Shown: positions 16,445-25,070 of the stretch, piece after piece | How positions within the stretch are numbered: the stretch's first letter is position 1 | How the letters are laid out: each line of letters opens with the position of its first letter | Source: Moraxellaceae bacterium | GTDB lineage: Bacteria > Pseudomonadota > Gammaproteobacteria > Pseudomonadales > Moraxellaceae | Length of the DNA: 64,000 nucleotides | Assembly (NCBI GenBank): GCA_030646295.1 | Contig: JAUSND010000016.1 | Coordinates: 124,001 to 188,000, forward strand | Reading direction: 5' to 3' | Translations under genes and position numbers: made by a program | The notes under the pieces: generated by a model | Seen by the model: the letters and a program-made list of their open reading frames with translations, nothing else | The model's database searches: none | Told to the model about the DNA's origin: nothing

Positions 16445-18058
16445 TTAGAATCGCGCCACACCAAAACTGTTGGGGTTCAACTGACGCTGGTCGCCTTCAT
16501 TGATGGTTTGCAGCAGGAATACGAGTAAACGCCGACTGTCGCGCGGGTCAATAAGACCGTCATCGAACAAATGCGCGGTGTTGAACAGGGCCGTGGACTG
16601 GGAGTCCAGCTTTACGGCGGTACTCTGTTCAATGAAATCAAGCATTTGCGGGTTAACTTCAATGCCGGCTTTCTTCTGCTTCTGTTCAGTCACGATGCGC
16701 AGCACCTTGCCGGCCTGGGCTCCGCCCATGACCGCCGTGCGCGAATTGGGCCAGGCAAAGATGAAGCGGGGATCGAGGCCGCGGCCACACATGGCGTAGT
16801 TGCCGGCACCGTAGGAGCCGCCCACCACCAGCGATATTTTCGGCACACGTGCGTTGGCGACTGCCTGTATCATTTTGGAGCCGTGTTTGATCACGCCGTT
16901 CTGCTCGGAGTCCGTGCCCACCATGAAGCCGGTGGTGTTGTGCAGGAACAGCAGCGGACGCTGCGTCTGGTCGCAGAGCTGGATGAACTGCGAGGCCTTG
17001 GCAGCGCCTTGCGGGGTGATCGGGCCGTTGTTGGTGATGATGCCGATGGGAAAACCACCGACGCGGGCCCAGCCGCACACAGTCTGGCTGTCGTACTCGT
17101 TCTTGAATTCGAGGAAGTCGGAGGCATCGACCAGGCGGGCAATGATTTCCTTCATGTCGAACGGTTTTTTGGTGTCGGCGGGCACCAGTCCCAGCAATTC
17201 TTCTGCCGGGTAGAGCGGCTCTTCGAAAGCACGCTGTATGCAGGGCGTGGTTTCTTTCCAGTTCAGCATGCCCACGACATCACGGATCATGCGGATGCCA
17301 TCGGCATCGTTTTCTGCCAGATATTCGGCGGTGCCTGCGACCTGCGCATGCATTTCGGCACCACCGAGCTGTTCTTCGGTAGCCACTTCTCCCGTGGCTG
17401 CAAACAGCAGGGGTGGGCCTGCGAGGAACATCTGTGAGCGCTTGCGGATCACCACGACATAATCGGACAGGCCGGGCTGGTAGGCACCACCTGCCGTGGC
17501 ATTGCCATGCACGACGGAGAGCAGCGGAATACCGGCAGCAGACAATCGTGCCTGATTGGCAAAGGTGCGTGCGCCTTCGACAAAAATTTCAGCCGCATAA
17601 TTGAGGTTGGCGCCGCCACTCTCGGAGAGGGTGACGATGGGCAGCTTGTTCTGCAGGGAAATTTCCTGGAGGCGCAATGTTTTCTGCAGGCCGGCGGGGG
17701 AAATGGTGCCACCCTTGATGGCACTGTTGCTGGCCGTCACCAGGCAACGTACACCGTTGACAAAGCCGATGCCGGCAATGATGCCGCCACCGGCATCCGA
17801 GCCGTCCTTGTCATCGTGCATCTGGTAGCCGGCAAGGCCGCACAGCTCGATAAAAGGCGAACCCGGGTCCAGCAACAGCTGGATACGCTCGTGCGGCAGT
17901 ACCTGGCCACGCTTGTCGAATTTCGGCCTGGCTTCGTAGGATTTGTCCACGACTTTTTGCTGGATGCCGCGCATTTCCGCGACGGTTTTTTCCAGCGCTT
18001 CGCGATTGGCCAGAAACTCGGCACTGTTGCGGTCAATGGTGGATTCGATGATCGCCAT
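16445..18058 (-). CDS. atuC: Geranyl-CoA carboxylase beta subunit (carboxyltransferase)
   Basis: A 537-residue carboxyltransferase of the methylcrotonyl/geranyl-CoA carboxylase type: LLDPGSPFIELCGLAGYQMH, YNGNATAGGAYQPGLSD-like region (VVHGNATAGGAYQPGLSD), NNGPITPQGAAKASQFIQLC and SYGAGNYAMCGRG. It transfers CO2 from biotin on AtuF to geranyl-CoA. Its ATG overlaps the atuB stop by one base (TAATG). Assignment to geranyl-CoA rather than methylcrotonyl-CoA rests on the complete atu neighbourhood. Confidence 0.92.
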   Translation of the reverse strand: MAIIESTIDRNSAEFLANREALEKTVAEMRGIQQKVVDKSYEARPKFDKRGQVLPHERIQLLLDPGSPFIELCGLAGYQMHDDKDGSDAGGGIIAGIGFVNGVRCLVTASNSAIKGGTISPAGLQKTLRLQEISLQNKLPIVTLSESGGANLNYAAEIFVEGARTFANQARLSAAGIPLLSVVHGNATAGGAYQPGLSDYVVVIRKRSQMFLAGPPLLFAATGEVATEEQLGGAEMHAQVAGTAEYLAENDADGIRMIRDVVGMLNWKETTPCIQRAFEEPLYPAEELLGLVPADTKKPFDMKEIIARLVDASDFLEFKNEYDSQTVCGWARVGGFPIGIITNNGPITPQGAAKASQFIQLCDQTQRPLLFLHNTTGFMVGTDSEQNGVIKHGSKMIQAVANARVPKISLVVGGSYGAGNYAMCGRGLDPRFIFAWPNSRTAVMGGAQAGKVLRIVTEQKQKKAGIEVNPQMLDFIEQSTAVKLDSQSTALFNTAHLFDDGLIDPRDSRRLLVFLLQTINEGDQRQLNPNSFGVARF

Positions 18059-18927
18059 TATTCATTTTCCTTCAGTACGTCAGGAATGAAGGCCCGGTGA
18101 AAACCGTTGAACGGTTCGTTGTTCTTTGCTGGCTGCAGATCGAACAGGCGAGTGCCCAGTGACGCGGCACCATCAATACGAATGGTCTGGCCCGACACAA
18201 AGGCCGCGGCGGGCGAGAGCAGGAAGCAGGTCACGCTGGAGACTTCGGATTCGGTGCCCATGCGCTTCAGCGGCACCTTGTCGGCAAGCTTGGGAATGAG
18301 GGCGCGGAAGGCACCCTGATAGGTGTCCATGCCGGATGACATGATCCAGCCCGGGGCAACGGCGTTCACGCGCACGCCGGACTGAGCCCATTCCACCGAT
18401 GCTGTCTTGGTGAGGTTGTCGACGCCGGCACGTGCGGCCCCGGAGTGCCCCATGCCCGGCATGCCGCCCCACATGTCGGCTGTCATGTTCACAATGCTGC
18501 CACCGTGATCGGCCATCCACTGGTTATACGCTTCGCGCATCATCAGGAAGGTGCCTTGCAGGTTGTTGCGCACCACAGCCTCAAAACCGTTGGCAGAAAT
18601 CATGGAGAGCGGGGCCGGGAACTGGCCACCGGCATTATTCACCAGTCCGTCAAGACGGCCGAACTGTGTGATGACGGCCGCGATGGTTTCCTTGACCTGT
18701 TCTTCATTGCGGATATCACACACGAGACTGGTAACCTTGCCGCCATCTCCCGTGATTTCTGCAACGACTGCATCCAGTTTTTCCTGCTTGCGTCCGGTGA
18801 TGACAACCTGTGCGCCCAATGCGGCCAGTTCATGAGCCGTGCAGCGGCCAATGCCGGAGCCACCGCCGGTGACAATGACCACTTTTCCGGCGAAGGCAGA
18901 GGGATTGAATATGGATTGGTATTTCAT
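18058..18927 (-). CDS. atuB: SDR enzyme of the atu cluster, enoyl-reductase-like
   Basis: A 289-residue SDR with GGGSGIGRCTAHELA and NNAGGQFPAP. Where most SDRs have YxxxK it has MGHSGAARAGVDNL, the form seen in peroxisomal trans-2-enoyl-CoA reductase (PECR)-like proteins, so it should not be read as an ordinary alcohol dehydrogenase. In atu clusters AtuB is assigned to citronellol/citronellal oxidation. A GTG at 18945 overlaps the atuA stop, but the AGGAAGAG site just before the ATG at 18927 favours that start. Confidence 0.88.
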   Translation of the reverse strand: MKYQSIFNPSAFAGKVVIVTGGGSGIGRCTAHELAALGAQVVITGRKQEKLDAVVAEITGDGGKVTSLVCDIRNEEQVKETIAAVITQFGRLDGLVNNAGGQFPAPLSMISANGFEAVVRNNLQGTFLMMREAYNQWMADHGGSIVNMTADMWGGMPGMGHSGAARAGVDNLTKTASVEWAQSGVRVNAVAPGWIMSSGMDTYQGAFRALIPKLADKVPLKRMGTESEVSSVTCFLLSPAAAFVSGQTIRIDGAASLGTRLFDLQPAKNNEPFNGFHRAFIPDVLKENE

Positions 18928-18941
18928 GAACTCTTCCTGGA

Positions 18942-20720
18942 TCACTTCAACAAGTTGGCCGGAATCTTCACCGGCATTTCGAGCAGTTGCTGGGCAAATG
19001 CCTTGCCCTGCGGATCAATGCGCAGGCTGGCAATGCCACCGCCGCCCAGTGCGTTTTCCAGCAGGAAATTAAGGGCATGCAGTCCTGGCAACTCGTAACG
19101 GTTGACGCGGCCCGTGTCCGGGTCCAGCACATGTGCCATGTAATCGGCCACGGCCTTTTCGCTGAGCGAGGCCCGAATCCACGGCAGGTATTCCGGCATA
19201 CGGGCAATCACACCGATATTGGAGTGATTGCCCTTGTCACCACTGCGCGCCCAGGCCAGACGGATCAGCGGGACCTCGGTTTCATCACCCTGCAGCGTGG
19301 CAACTTCACCGGCGCTCATGGGCGCAATGGACGGGCTGAACGTTGAAGGAATGATTGCCTTCTGGCGCTGGCCATCCAGATCTATTTCGACCGGCAGCAG
19401 GTTCTTTTTCACCAGGCAGGAGAACAGCTTCACCACCGGAGAGGCTTTCGGGCGTCCGCCGACAATGCCGGTGATGCCGGGTGCCATGCCGGTAGCAGCC
19501 TGGGCGATTTCCGAGGCAAAGAACAGGCAGGCTTCTTTCACCGGATGGGTGACGGCCATCTTCACCACGACTTCACGCGCATCATGATGGCGACCACGTG
19601 GGCCGTAGGTGGCTTCTGTGCCCAGTATTTCGACATTCTTGCCGGTAAAAGGCGGAGCGCCACGCATCATCAGCACGCGTTCGCACTTGGTGAGGATGGC
19701 CTCGGCCACGCGCTCGGCTTTTTTCTTCGCATCGATGCCACCGATCATGAAGCTGACGGTGACGCGGTGGCCGTCCGGGTAAGTGGCACTAACCTTGTAG
19801 GAGTCTGTCGGGGCACGGCCTTTGGCGCCGGAAACAAGCACGCGGTTTTCACCGACCTGTTCCAGTTTTACGTGCGAGAAATCAGCCGTGACATCCGGCA
19901 GCAGATAGGACTGCGGATCACCGATTTCATAAACGATCTGTTCGCCCACGGTGGCGGGGGAGACAAGACCGCCGGTATGGGCGGGCTTTGTGACGACAAA
20001 GCTGCCGTCGGCGCTGACTTCCACAATGGGGAAGCCCATGTTTTCGTAACCGGGCACGGTTTCCCAGTCGGTGAAGTTGCCGCCAGTGCACTGCGCACCA
20101 CATTCAATGATGTGGCCAGCCAGCGCGGCCTGGGCCAGCTTGTCGTAATCGTTGGTGGCCCAGCCGAATTCATGCAGCAACGGTCCCACCACCACGGCGG
20201 AATCCACCACGCGGCCGGTGATGACGATATCGGCGCCAGCGGCAAGGGCATCGCGGATCGGGGTCGCGCCCAGATAGGCATTCATGCTGGCCAGTCTGGC
20301 GGGCATGTCGGCACCGCTGAACATTTCCTTTACGCCAGCGTCGCGGAACTCCTGCTGCTGCGCGGCCAGGTCATCGCCCAGTACCACGGCAACCTTGAGG
20401 GAGAGGCCGGCATCGGCAATCACCTTGTTGAGGGCATCGCGGCAGGCCAGCGGATTCACGCCGCCAGCATTGCTGATGACCTTGATCTTTTTCGTGGCAA
20501 TGTCGTTGATCAGCGGGCCCATGACGCGGGTGACAAAGTCGGTGGCGTAACCGGCTGACGGGTCCTTGAGGCGAGCACTCGCCAGTATGGACATGGTGAT
20601 TTCGGCGAGATAGTCGAAAACGAGGTAGTCGATTTCGGCCATTTTCACGAGCTGGAAGGCGGCAGTGTTGGTGTCGCCCCAGAAGCCGGAAGCACAGCCA
20701 ATGCGAAGGGTGCGGTCCAT
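18942..20720 (-). CDS. atuA: AtuA, DUF1446 protein of acyclic terpene utilisation
   Basis: A 592-residue DUF1446 protein: [85 protein letters not shown]-terminal residues from about 480 ([18 protein letters not shown]) correspond to the second domain often found separately. The first gene of the atu operon; required for growth on citronellol in Pseudomonas, but its reaction is still not settled. It begins 207 bp from divergent atuR. Confidence 0.93.
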   Translation of the reverse strand: MDRTLRIGCASGFWGDTNTAAFQLVKMAEIDYLVFDYLAEITMSILASARLKDPSAGYATDFVTRVMGPLINDIATKKIKVISNAGGVNPLACRDALNKVIADAGLSLKVAVVLGDDLAAQQQEFRDAGVKEMFSGADMPARLASMNAYLGATPIRDALAAGADIVITGRVVDSAVVVGPLLHEFGWATNDYDKLAQAALAGHIIECGAQCTGGNFTDWETVPGYENMGFPIVEVSADGSFVVTKPAHTGGLVSPATVGEQIVYEIGDPQSYLLPDVTADFSHVKLEQVGENRVLVSGAKGRAPTDSYKVSATYPDGHRVTVSFMIGGIDAKKKAERVAEAILTKCERVLMMRGAPPFTGKNVEILGTEATYGPRGRHHDAREVVVKMAVTHPVKEACLFFASEIAQAATGMAPGITGIVGGRPKASPVVKLFSCLVKKNLLPVEIDLDGQRQKAIIPSTFSPSIAPMSAGEVATLQGDETEVPLIRLAWARSGDKGNHSNIGVIARMPEYLPWIRASLSEKAVADYMAHVLDPDTGRVNRYELPGLHALNFLLENALGGGGIASLRIDPQGKAFAQQLLEMPVKIPANLLK

Positions 20721-20755
20721 AGAATCAGCTCTGGCGTTGTGGATGAACGAGGGCT

Positions 20756-20795
20756 ACGATAAGCAACGAATGAAAACAAAGCAAGCGCTTGGTTT
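20756..20795 (-). promoter_or_regulatory. Candidate atuA promoter with AtuR operator
   Basis: Reading the minus strand, TTGCTT (20784-20779), a 17-bp spacer and TATCGT (20761-20756) give a weak promoter for atuA. Overlapping the -35 is the 18-bp imperfect palindrome AAAGCAAGCGCTTGGTTT (20778-20795; 8 of 9 pairs, centre CAAGCGCTTG). AtuR is known in Pseudomonas as a repressor that binds inverted repeats in the atuA-atuR gap, so this is the natural operator candidate. A second, poorer repeat (TCCGG/CCGGA) lies near 20870. Confidence 0.5.
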
Positions 20796-20927
20796 GGTGG
20801 TGTTTCGGTCAAAAGGGGCCAGATTGTGGTCTCCCGCTGATTCCAGCCCCGGCTGCTTGCCAAACGGCCTCCGGACCGCCCGGAAGGCGTTGCGGCTGCT
20901 AGAATGCGCCGCCTTGAGAGGGTCAAC

Positions 20928-21542
20928 ATGGAACCGGCAACAGTGCAGTCTCTGGACAACATTCCCCACATGGGCGGGCTGGACGACAGTCCCCGCGGCC
21001 GCGTCCTGCGCGCTGCGGCCCACCTGTTTCGTACCCAGGGCTTCGAGCGCACCACCGTGCGCGATCTGGCCCGGGTGGTGGGTATTCAGTCTGGTAGCCT
21101 TTTTCATCATTTCAAGACGAAGGAAGACATTCTGTGTGCGGTGATGGAAGAAGCCATTACCTACAACACGGCCCGCATGGCCGAGGCCGTGGAAAATGGC
21201 AAGACGGTACGCGAGCAACTGCGCGGCCTGATCCGCGCCGAACTGGAATCGATCAATGGTGATACCGGCGACTCCATGGCGGTGCTGGTTTATGAATGGG
21301 GAGCGCTGTCACCGGATAACCAGGCGCGGTTTCTGGCCATGCGTGCACGGTACGAAAACCTCTGGCTGGATGTACTGGCTGCTGCGCGCGCCCAGGGACT
21401 GGTCACGCATGATCCGTTTGTGTGGCGCCGTTTGATTGGTGGTGCCATTTCGTGGACAGTCACCTGGTACCGCAAGAGCGGCCCGGTCTCGCTGGATGAA
21501 CTGGCGGACATGGTGCTGGAAATGGCACTGAAGTCTAAATAG
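20928..21542 (+). CDS. atuR: TetR-family repressor of the atu cluster
   Basis: A 204-residue TetR regulator. HTH at about 17-63: RVLRAAAHLFRTQGFERTTV, DLARVVGIQSGSLFHHFKTK. The C-terminal ligand domain is typical length. Divergent from atuA, the same arrangement as P. aeruginosa atuR, where the repressor is released when terpene intermediates accumulate. ATG 20928 is chosen over an upstream in-frame ATG at 20904 because GAGAGGG lies just before it. A TAGAAT box at 20900 may be its -10. Confidence 0.85.
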   Translation: MEPATVQSLDNIPHMGGLDDSPRGRVLRAAAHLFRTQGFERTTVRDLARVVGIQSGSLFHHFKTKEDILCAVMEEAITYNTARMAEAVENGKTVREQLRGLIRAELESINGDTGDSMAVLVYEWGALSPDNQARFLAMRARYENLWLDVLAAARAQGLVTHDPFVWRRLIGGAISWTVTWYRKSGPVSLDELADMVLEMALKSK

Positions 21543-21556
21543 AAAAGGAAAATACC

Positions 21557-22018
21557 TTGGAAAAGCCTGCCGTTGTTCTCGCCATTCTGTCTGCCGGCGT
21601 CTTCTTTCTGTCCGGCCTGCTGACCGGCGTCTGGAAGTATGTCGCCATCATGAACAGTCCGCAGGCGAGGGCGCCGTACTACGTGGATATCGCCCATCGC
21701 ACCTCGTTGATGTATGCCTTTGCTGCCATGTTGCTGGCCGTGTTTGCCTACCTGAGCGTGTGGAGTGATGCCACCAATTTCTGGGCGACACTGGCACAGG
21801 TGGTGTTTTTTGGCGCCGCGATTTTCACCTACATCGTGCATGGCGCACTGGGCGACACCAACAACCAGTTGCAGCGCCCGCACCGTCTTGGCAAGGCCAC
21901 CTTGCCGGGCTTCATGATCCAGGGCTTCATGTGGGCGTTGATTGCCGGTGAAGTCGGCGGATTCCTGGTGCTGTTTGCCGGGGCGATCAAGGCATTGCCG
22001 CTGACGATTCCTGTCTGA
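21557..22018 (+). CDS. Small integral membrane protein, unknown function
   Basis: A 153-residue protein with four hydrophobic segments (about 6-24, 50-67, 77-97, 121-145). It begins with TTG 14 bp after the atuR stop, with AAAGGAAAA upstream, so it is probably cotranscribed with atuR. Residues such as DIAHRTSLMYAFAAMLLA and VHGALGDTNNQ recall the small four-helix membrane proteins related to hydroxylaminobenzene mutase, but I cannot assign a reaction. Its 3' end overlaps the convergent GST gene by 32 bp. Confidence 0.75.
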   Translation: MEKPAVVLAILSAGVFFLSGLLTGVWKYVAIMNSPQARAPYYVDIAHRTSLMYAFAAMLLAVFAYLSVWSDATNFWATLAQVVFFGAAIFTYIVHGALGDTNNQLQRPHRLGKATLPGFMIQGFMWALIAGEVGGFLVLFAGAIKALPLTIPV

Positions 22019-22763
22019 CGGCCTGACGGTGTTGCCGGTACATGTGCAGTACCCATTCGCCCGCAGGCCTGTTCCGGAACAGCGCACGCTGATCGGCATT
22101 ACCGTCGGTGACATGCCTGTCGGGCCACGGGCTTTGTTCCGGACCGATAAGGGGGGCCAGCATGGCCGCAGCAGTCAGGTCGGCCAGCGTGAATGCGTTG
22201 CCCACCAGATAACACCCCGCATTTCCGTTTGTCCGCTGCTCAATCAGTTCAAGCGCATTCATCACATGTTGCCATGATGCGGTCACGCGTGCCGGTCGCA
22301 CATCAAAGGTGCGCCGTATCATCTGGCGCAGCACGGGCCGGAGCAGGCGCTCCAGTACCGGATGACGTGTGGTGTAGCCGCGAAAAAATATTTCGTTAAC
22401 GCGCGGACTGTCCACGGCCAGGCTCCACACGCAACGGCGTACATGATCCCCGATGTCGTCGAAATACTGCTCCAGAGAAAGCACGGCCTCACGCTGTTCC
22501 GGGTTTGCGGGCAGCAGTGACGGGGACGGGTATGTTTTTTCGAGATACAGGGCAATGTCTGTCGAATCGCCGACGGCTACGTTGCCGTCCAGCAACACCG
22601 GCAAGGTACGAATGCCTGCCAGCCGCCATGCGGTCAGCATGTGGGGGCCGGGAATCAGGTTGACATGGGTATAGGCAATTCCCTTTGTCTCCAGATTCCA
22701 GGTTGTCTTTTCACAGTAGAGCGAGAGTGGAAACTGGTAAAGGCGGCGAGATTTTCCGGTCAT
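21987..22763 (-). CDS. Glutathione S-transferase-like protein
   Basis: A 258-residue GST fold: thioredoxin-like N-terminus (RLYQFPLSLYCEKTTWNLETKGI, then TLPVLLDGNVAVGDSTDIALYLE) and an all-helical C-terminal domain with CYLVGNAFTLADLTAAAMLAPL. The ATG is 2 bp after the stop of the upstream gene, so the start is set by coupling; a longer in-frame extension is not supported. Third gene of a minus-strand operon with a DUF6091-type protein and an NTF2-like protein. Substrate unknown. Confidence 0.85.
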   Translation of the reverse strand: MTGKSRRLYQFPLSLYCEKTTWNLETKGIAYTHVNLIPGPHMLTAWRLAGIRTLPVLLDGNVAVGDSTDIALYLEKTYPSPSLLPANPEQREAVLSLEQYFDDIGDHVRRCVWSLAVDSPRVNEIFFRGYTTRHPVLERLLRPVLRQMIRRTFDVRPARVTASWQHVMNALELIEQRTNGNAGCYLVGNAFTLADLTAAAMLAPLIGPEQSPWPDRHVTDGNADQRALFRNRPAGEWVLHMYRQHRQAVRQESSAAMP

Positions 22764-22765
22764 GA

Positions 22766-23278
22766 TCACCATGTCCTTGTGCGCGCTTGAATCCTGCTTA
22801 TTTTCAGCATTCCGTTTTCCTGCGAGAGCTGCAGCTCGATGTCGCTTTCCTGCCCGGTAGCAGTGCCGAGAATGATGCGGTTCTCCCGCAGCCGGAACCG
22901 GGCCAGCAGGCTTTTTGATGCGGGCACTGCCTGCCACTCCACCTTGCTCATGTCCAGTTGCTCCTGCTTGCCAAAGTGCCAGGTCGCCCTGATCTGTTGC
23001 AGGTAATCATGACGTGTCATCGTGAAGTGTTTTGGTGGTGTACTGTCCTGCCATTCCACCTTGAACGGGGCATTGCCGGTAATCAGGCTGTCCAGTGTGC
23101 GCATGTCGTGCTTTTGGAGTGCAGTAAAATAGCGTTGCAGCAGCTGCTCGCCGGACTGGCGATCCGCTGCTGCGGGTGATGATGATGGTTGTGGCGATGG
23201 TTGTGATGAGGATGCCGCCAGTGCACTACCGCTGTGTACCAGCAGGCAGGCAATGAACGTGGTCAGCCATGATGTCAT
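22766..23278 (-). CDS. Exported NTF2-like (DUF4440-type) hypothetical protein
   Basis: A 170-residue protein. Signal peptide MTSWLTTFIACLLVHSGSALA with a likely cut after ALA, then a Ser/Pro/Gln linker (SSSQPSPQPSSSPAAA), then a fold beginning GEQLLQRYFTALQKHDMRTLDSLI that looks NTF2/SnoaL-like with a beta-rich end. No catalytic motif. The ATG at 23278 has GGGAG upstream and follows the DUF6091 stop by 1 bp. Probably periplasmic and possibly an accessory of its operon neighbours. Confidence 0.7.
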   Translation of the reverse strand: MTSWLTTFIACLLVHSGSALAASSSQPSPQPSSSPAAADRQSGEQLLQRYFTALQKHDMRTLDSLITGNAPFKVEWQDSTPPKHFTMTRHDYLQQIRATWHFGKQEQLDMSKVEWQAVPASKSLLARFRLRENRIILGTATGQESDIELQLSQENGMLKISRIQARTRTW

Positions 23279-23279
23279 G

Positions 23280-24260
23280 TCACTCCCTCCCGTCGCTGCA
23301 TTCGGCATGTGCCGAGTCCTGCTTGCAGCGTACCTTTTTCATTAGCGCCATCATGCGGCGGTCATAGATGCCTTCGGCGGTAAGCGTAATTCGCGCTTCG
23401 CGCATCATGTCGCGGTATTTTTCATGGTCGCCATCCGGTGGCGGGAAAAAATAGAGGATGCTGTCTTCCGCCTCGCGAATGGCCGCAAGGGTCGTATCAA
23501 ACTGCGTATGAAAATAGGCGCGTGACTGCTGGCCAAATTTCTCGGGAAAGGCGGTCTTGCGCAGGATCAGCTGGAGCGTCAGCTGGGCAACAGGCAGTTT
23601 GACGACAACGCCTTTGGTGCCCACGCCCTTGTACATTTCCAGCGGCATGTAGGCCACGCCCGGTGCCACGGCGACATCCACCACACCATTGTTGAATTTT
23701 CCGGCAAACGTGGAAATGTCGGCGGTGACGGCTTGCGCACCAATACGTTCGGCCATGCGTATCTGGGCGCGATCATGTTCCAGCACGGCCAGCCGTTTCC
23801 CCGCCATCTTTGCTACGTTGTCGATGCGGCGATCCCGGATGAAAAGATACGCAGCGCCCAGCGGCAGGATGCCGGCTGTTTCATAGGCGCCGCTGCTCAT
23901 CAGTGCGGATGCCTCCGGGCGGGCCAGTGTGTGTATCAGCATTTTCAGGGAGGGATAGTCGGGCAGGGCGCCGACGGAATCGATGCTGCCCGAGAAGGCA
24001 TTGAACTGCCGGGCGCGCACACCACTGAGCAGGACGCCGTCGCATTGGCCGGCCTTGAAGTCTTCGGCGGCGACACGTTCGTCGGTGTAGGGACGCAGCG
24101 AGAGGGAGGCTCCCCAGTGACGGGCACTCAGCGTGTATTCTCTCAGGCTGCTCATGACCGGCCCCTGGGCACCGGCGATGTCAAACACGCAGAGCATCTG
24201 CGCCTGACCGGCGGACGCCGCCAGCATCATCATGATGCCAATGAAAAACCGTGTGCCCAC
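23280..24260 (-). CDS. Periplasmic solute-binding-like protein (DUF6091 type)
   Basis: A 326-residue exported protein. Signal peptide MGTRFFIGIMMMLAASAGQAQ. The body resembles TRAP-type/DctP solute receptors: LCVFDIAGAQGPV, ALSLRPYTDERVAAEDFKAGQCDGVLLSG, AYLFIRDRRIDNVAKMAGKRLAVLEHD, AYMPLEMYKGVGTKGVVVKLPVAQLTLQLIL. No transporter genes are adjacent, so it may act as a periplasmic lipid or acid binder rather than in a transporter. First gene of a three-gene operon divergent from the TetR regulator, with a candidate TetR site 59 bp upstream. Confidence 0.7.
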   Translation of the reverse strand: MGTRFFIGIMMMLAASAGQAQMLCVFDIAGAQGPVMSSLREYTLSARHWGASLSLRPYTDERVAAEDFKAGQCDGVLLSGVRARQFNAFSGSIDSVGALPDYPSLKMLIHTLARPEASALMSSGAYETAGILPLGAAYLFIRDRRIDNVAKMAGKRLAVLEHDRAQIRMAERIGAQAVTADISTFAGKFNNGVVDVAVAPGVAYMPLEMYKGVGTKGVVVKLPVAQLTLQLILRKTAFPEKFGQQSRAYFHTQFDTTLAAIREAEDSILYFFPPPDGDHEKYRDMMREARITLTAEGIYDRRMMALMKKVRCKQDSAHAECSDGRE

Positions 24261-24318
24261 TCCTGTGATCTCCCGCTATCCCTGAATACCCTAGTCCCTG
24301 AATACCTAGGTCGTCTGG

Positions 24319-24337
24319 ATGTGTATGATGTAAACAT
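24319..24337. promoter_or_regulatory. 19-bp operator-like motif, copy 1
   Basis: ATGTGTATGATGTAAACAT, containing the palindrome GATGT-AA-ACATC (24328-24339). It lies between the divergent TetR gene and the DUF6091 operon and matches copy 3 at 28827 at 16 of 19 positions. Confidence 0.6.
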
Positions 24338-24351
24338 CAGGTTCGCCGAGA

Positions 24352-24370
24352 ATGTTCACAATGTCAACAT
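24352..24370. promoter_or_regulatory. 19-bp operator-like motif, copy 2 (overlaps TetR start)
   Basis: ATGTTCACAATGTCAACAT, with the palindrome ATGT-CA-ACAT. It covers the possible start codons of the TetR gene (ATG 24352 and 24361) and matches the copy before the carotenoid oxygenase at 17 of 19 positions. Fits autoregulation. Confidence 0.6.
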
Positions 24371-24996
24371 CGGGTACGGCAAAAGCAGCCGGTGACTATC
24401 ACCACGGCAATCTGCGCGAGGCGCTGGTGGCGGCAGGCCTTGCCCTGCTGGCCACACAAGACAGTGCCGACATCAGCATGCGCGAGCTGGCAAGGCAGGT
24501 GGGTGTGTCGCCCAATGCCACCTATCGTCATTTTGACAGCAAGGAAGCCCTGCTGGCCGCCATGGCATCGCAGGGCTACCGGATGCTGGCTGACGCACAA
24601 AAACAGGCCGCCATGTCGTGCGTGCATCCTGTCGAGATGTTCATGCGCAGTGGCTGCGCCTATGTCGATTTTGCACGACAGCATCCGGCGCTGTTCCGCC
24701 TGATGTTCAGCCACTTCAAGGTTGGCAGTCACAGTGAAGAAATGAAGGAGTCAGGGCTGCTGGCCTATGACGGCTTGCGCCAGGGTGTGGCGGCCGCACT
24801 CAAGCTTGATCCGGAAAGTGACGCGGTCACGATTCCTGCCATCCACTCCTGGTGTCTGGTGCACGGGCTCAGCCAGCTTATCCTGGATGGCCAGCTTGAC
24901 GAGGAAATGGCAGGTACCCGCGATATTGTGCAGGCCGTCCTGATCCAGGCGGCGGCTTTTGGCCGGCAGCTTGCGGTATGGGAACAGGGCACCTGA
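24352..24996 (+). CDS. TetR-family regulator (TetR_C_13/WHG type)
   Basis: A 214-residue TetR regulator: GDYHHGNLREALVAAGLALL, ISMRELARQVGVSPNATYRHF, with the C-terminal domain containing HPALFRLMFSHFK and a HSWCLVHGLSQLILDGQL end typical of the WHG subgroup. The start may be 24352 or 24361. Divergent from the DUF6091 operon and convergent with the TonB receptor-oxygenase pair. Copies of one 19-bp motif at its own start, in the divergent gap and before the oxygenase gene suggest it controls all three units. Ligand unknown. Confidence 0.9.
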   Translation: MFTMSTSGTAKAAGDYHHGNLREALVAAGLALLATQDSADISMRELARQVGVSPNATYRHFDSKEALLAAMASQGYRMLADAQKQAAMSCVHPVEMFMRSGCAYVDFARQHPALFRLMFSHFKVGSHSEEMKESGLLAYDGLRQGVAAALKLDPESDAVTIPAIHSWCLVHGLSQLILDGQLDEEMAGTRDIVQAVLIQAAAFGRQLAVWEQGT

Positions 24997-25022
24997 CGGC
25001 TGTGCCTGGAGGCTCTTCAGTG

Positions 25023-25070
25023 CTGGTAGCTACCAGATAGCTACCAGCGAATGACAGCTACCAGCGAACG
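25023..25070. repeat. Short AGCTACCAG repeats at the TetR/TonB receptor junction
   Basis: AGCTACCAG occurs three times (25028, 25039, 25056); the last two extend to AGCTACCAGCGAAYG. The first is part of the perfect palindrome CTGGTAGCTACCAG (25023-25036). They overlap the stop codon of the TonB receptor. No T run follows, so a terminator is uncertain. Confidence 0.6.

Noticed and set aside
15560-20558. Several 280-340-codon plus-strand frames over the atu operon
   Set aside because: Each is antisense to a recognised atu gene and has no motif or start signal.
25023-25070. Short AGCTACCAG repeats as a CRISPR or REP element
   Set aside because: Only three short copies with unequal spacing and no spacers; described as a minor repeat instead.
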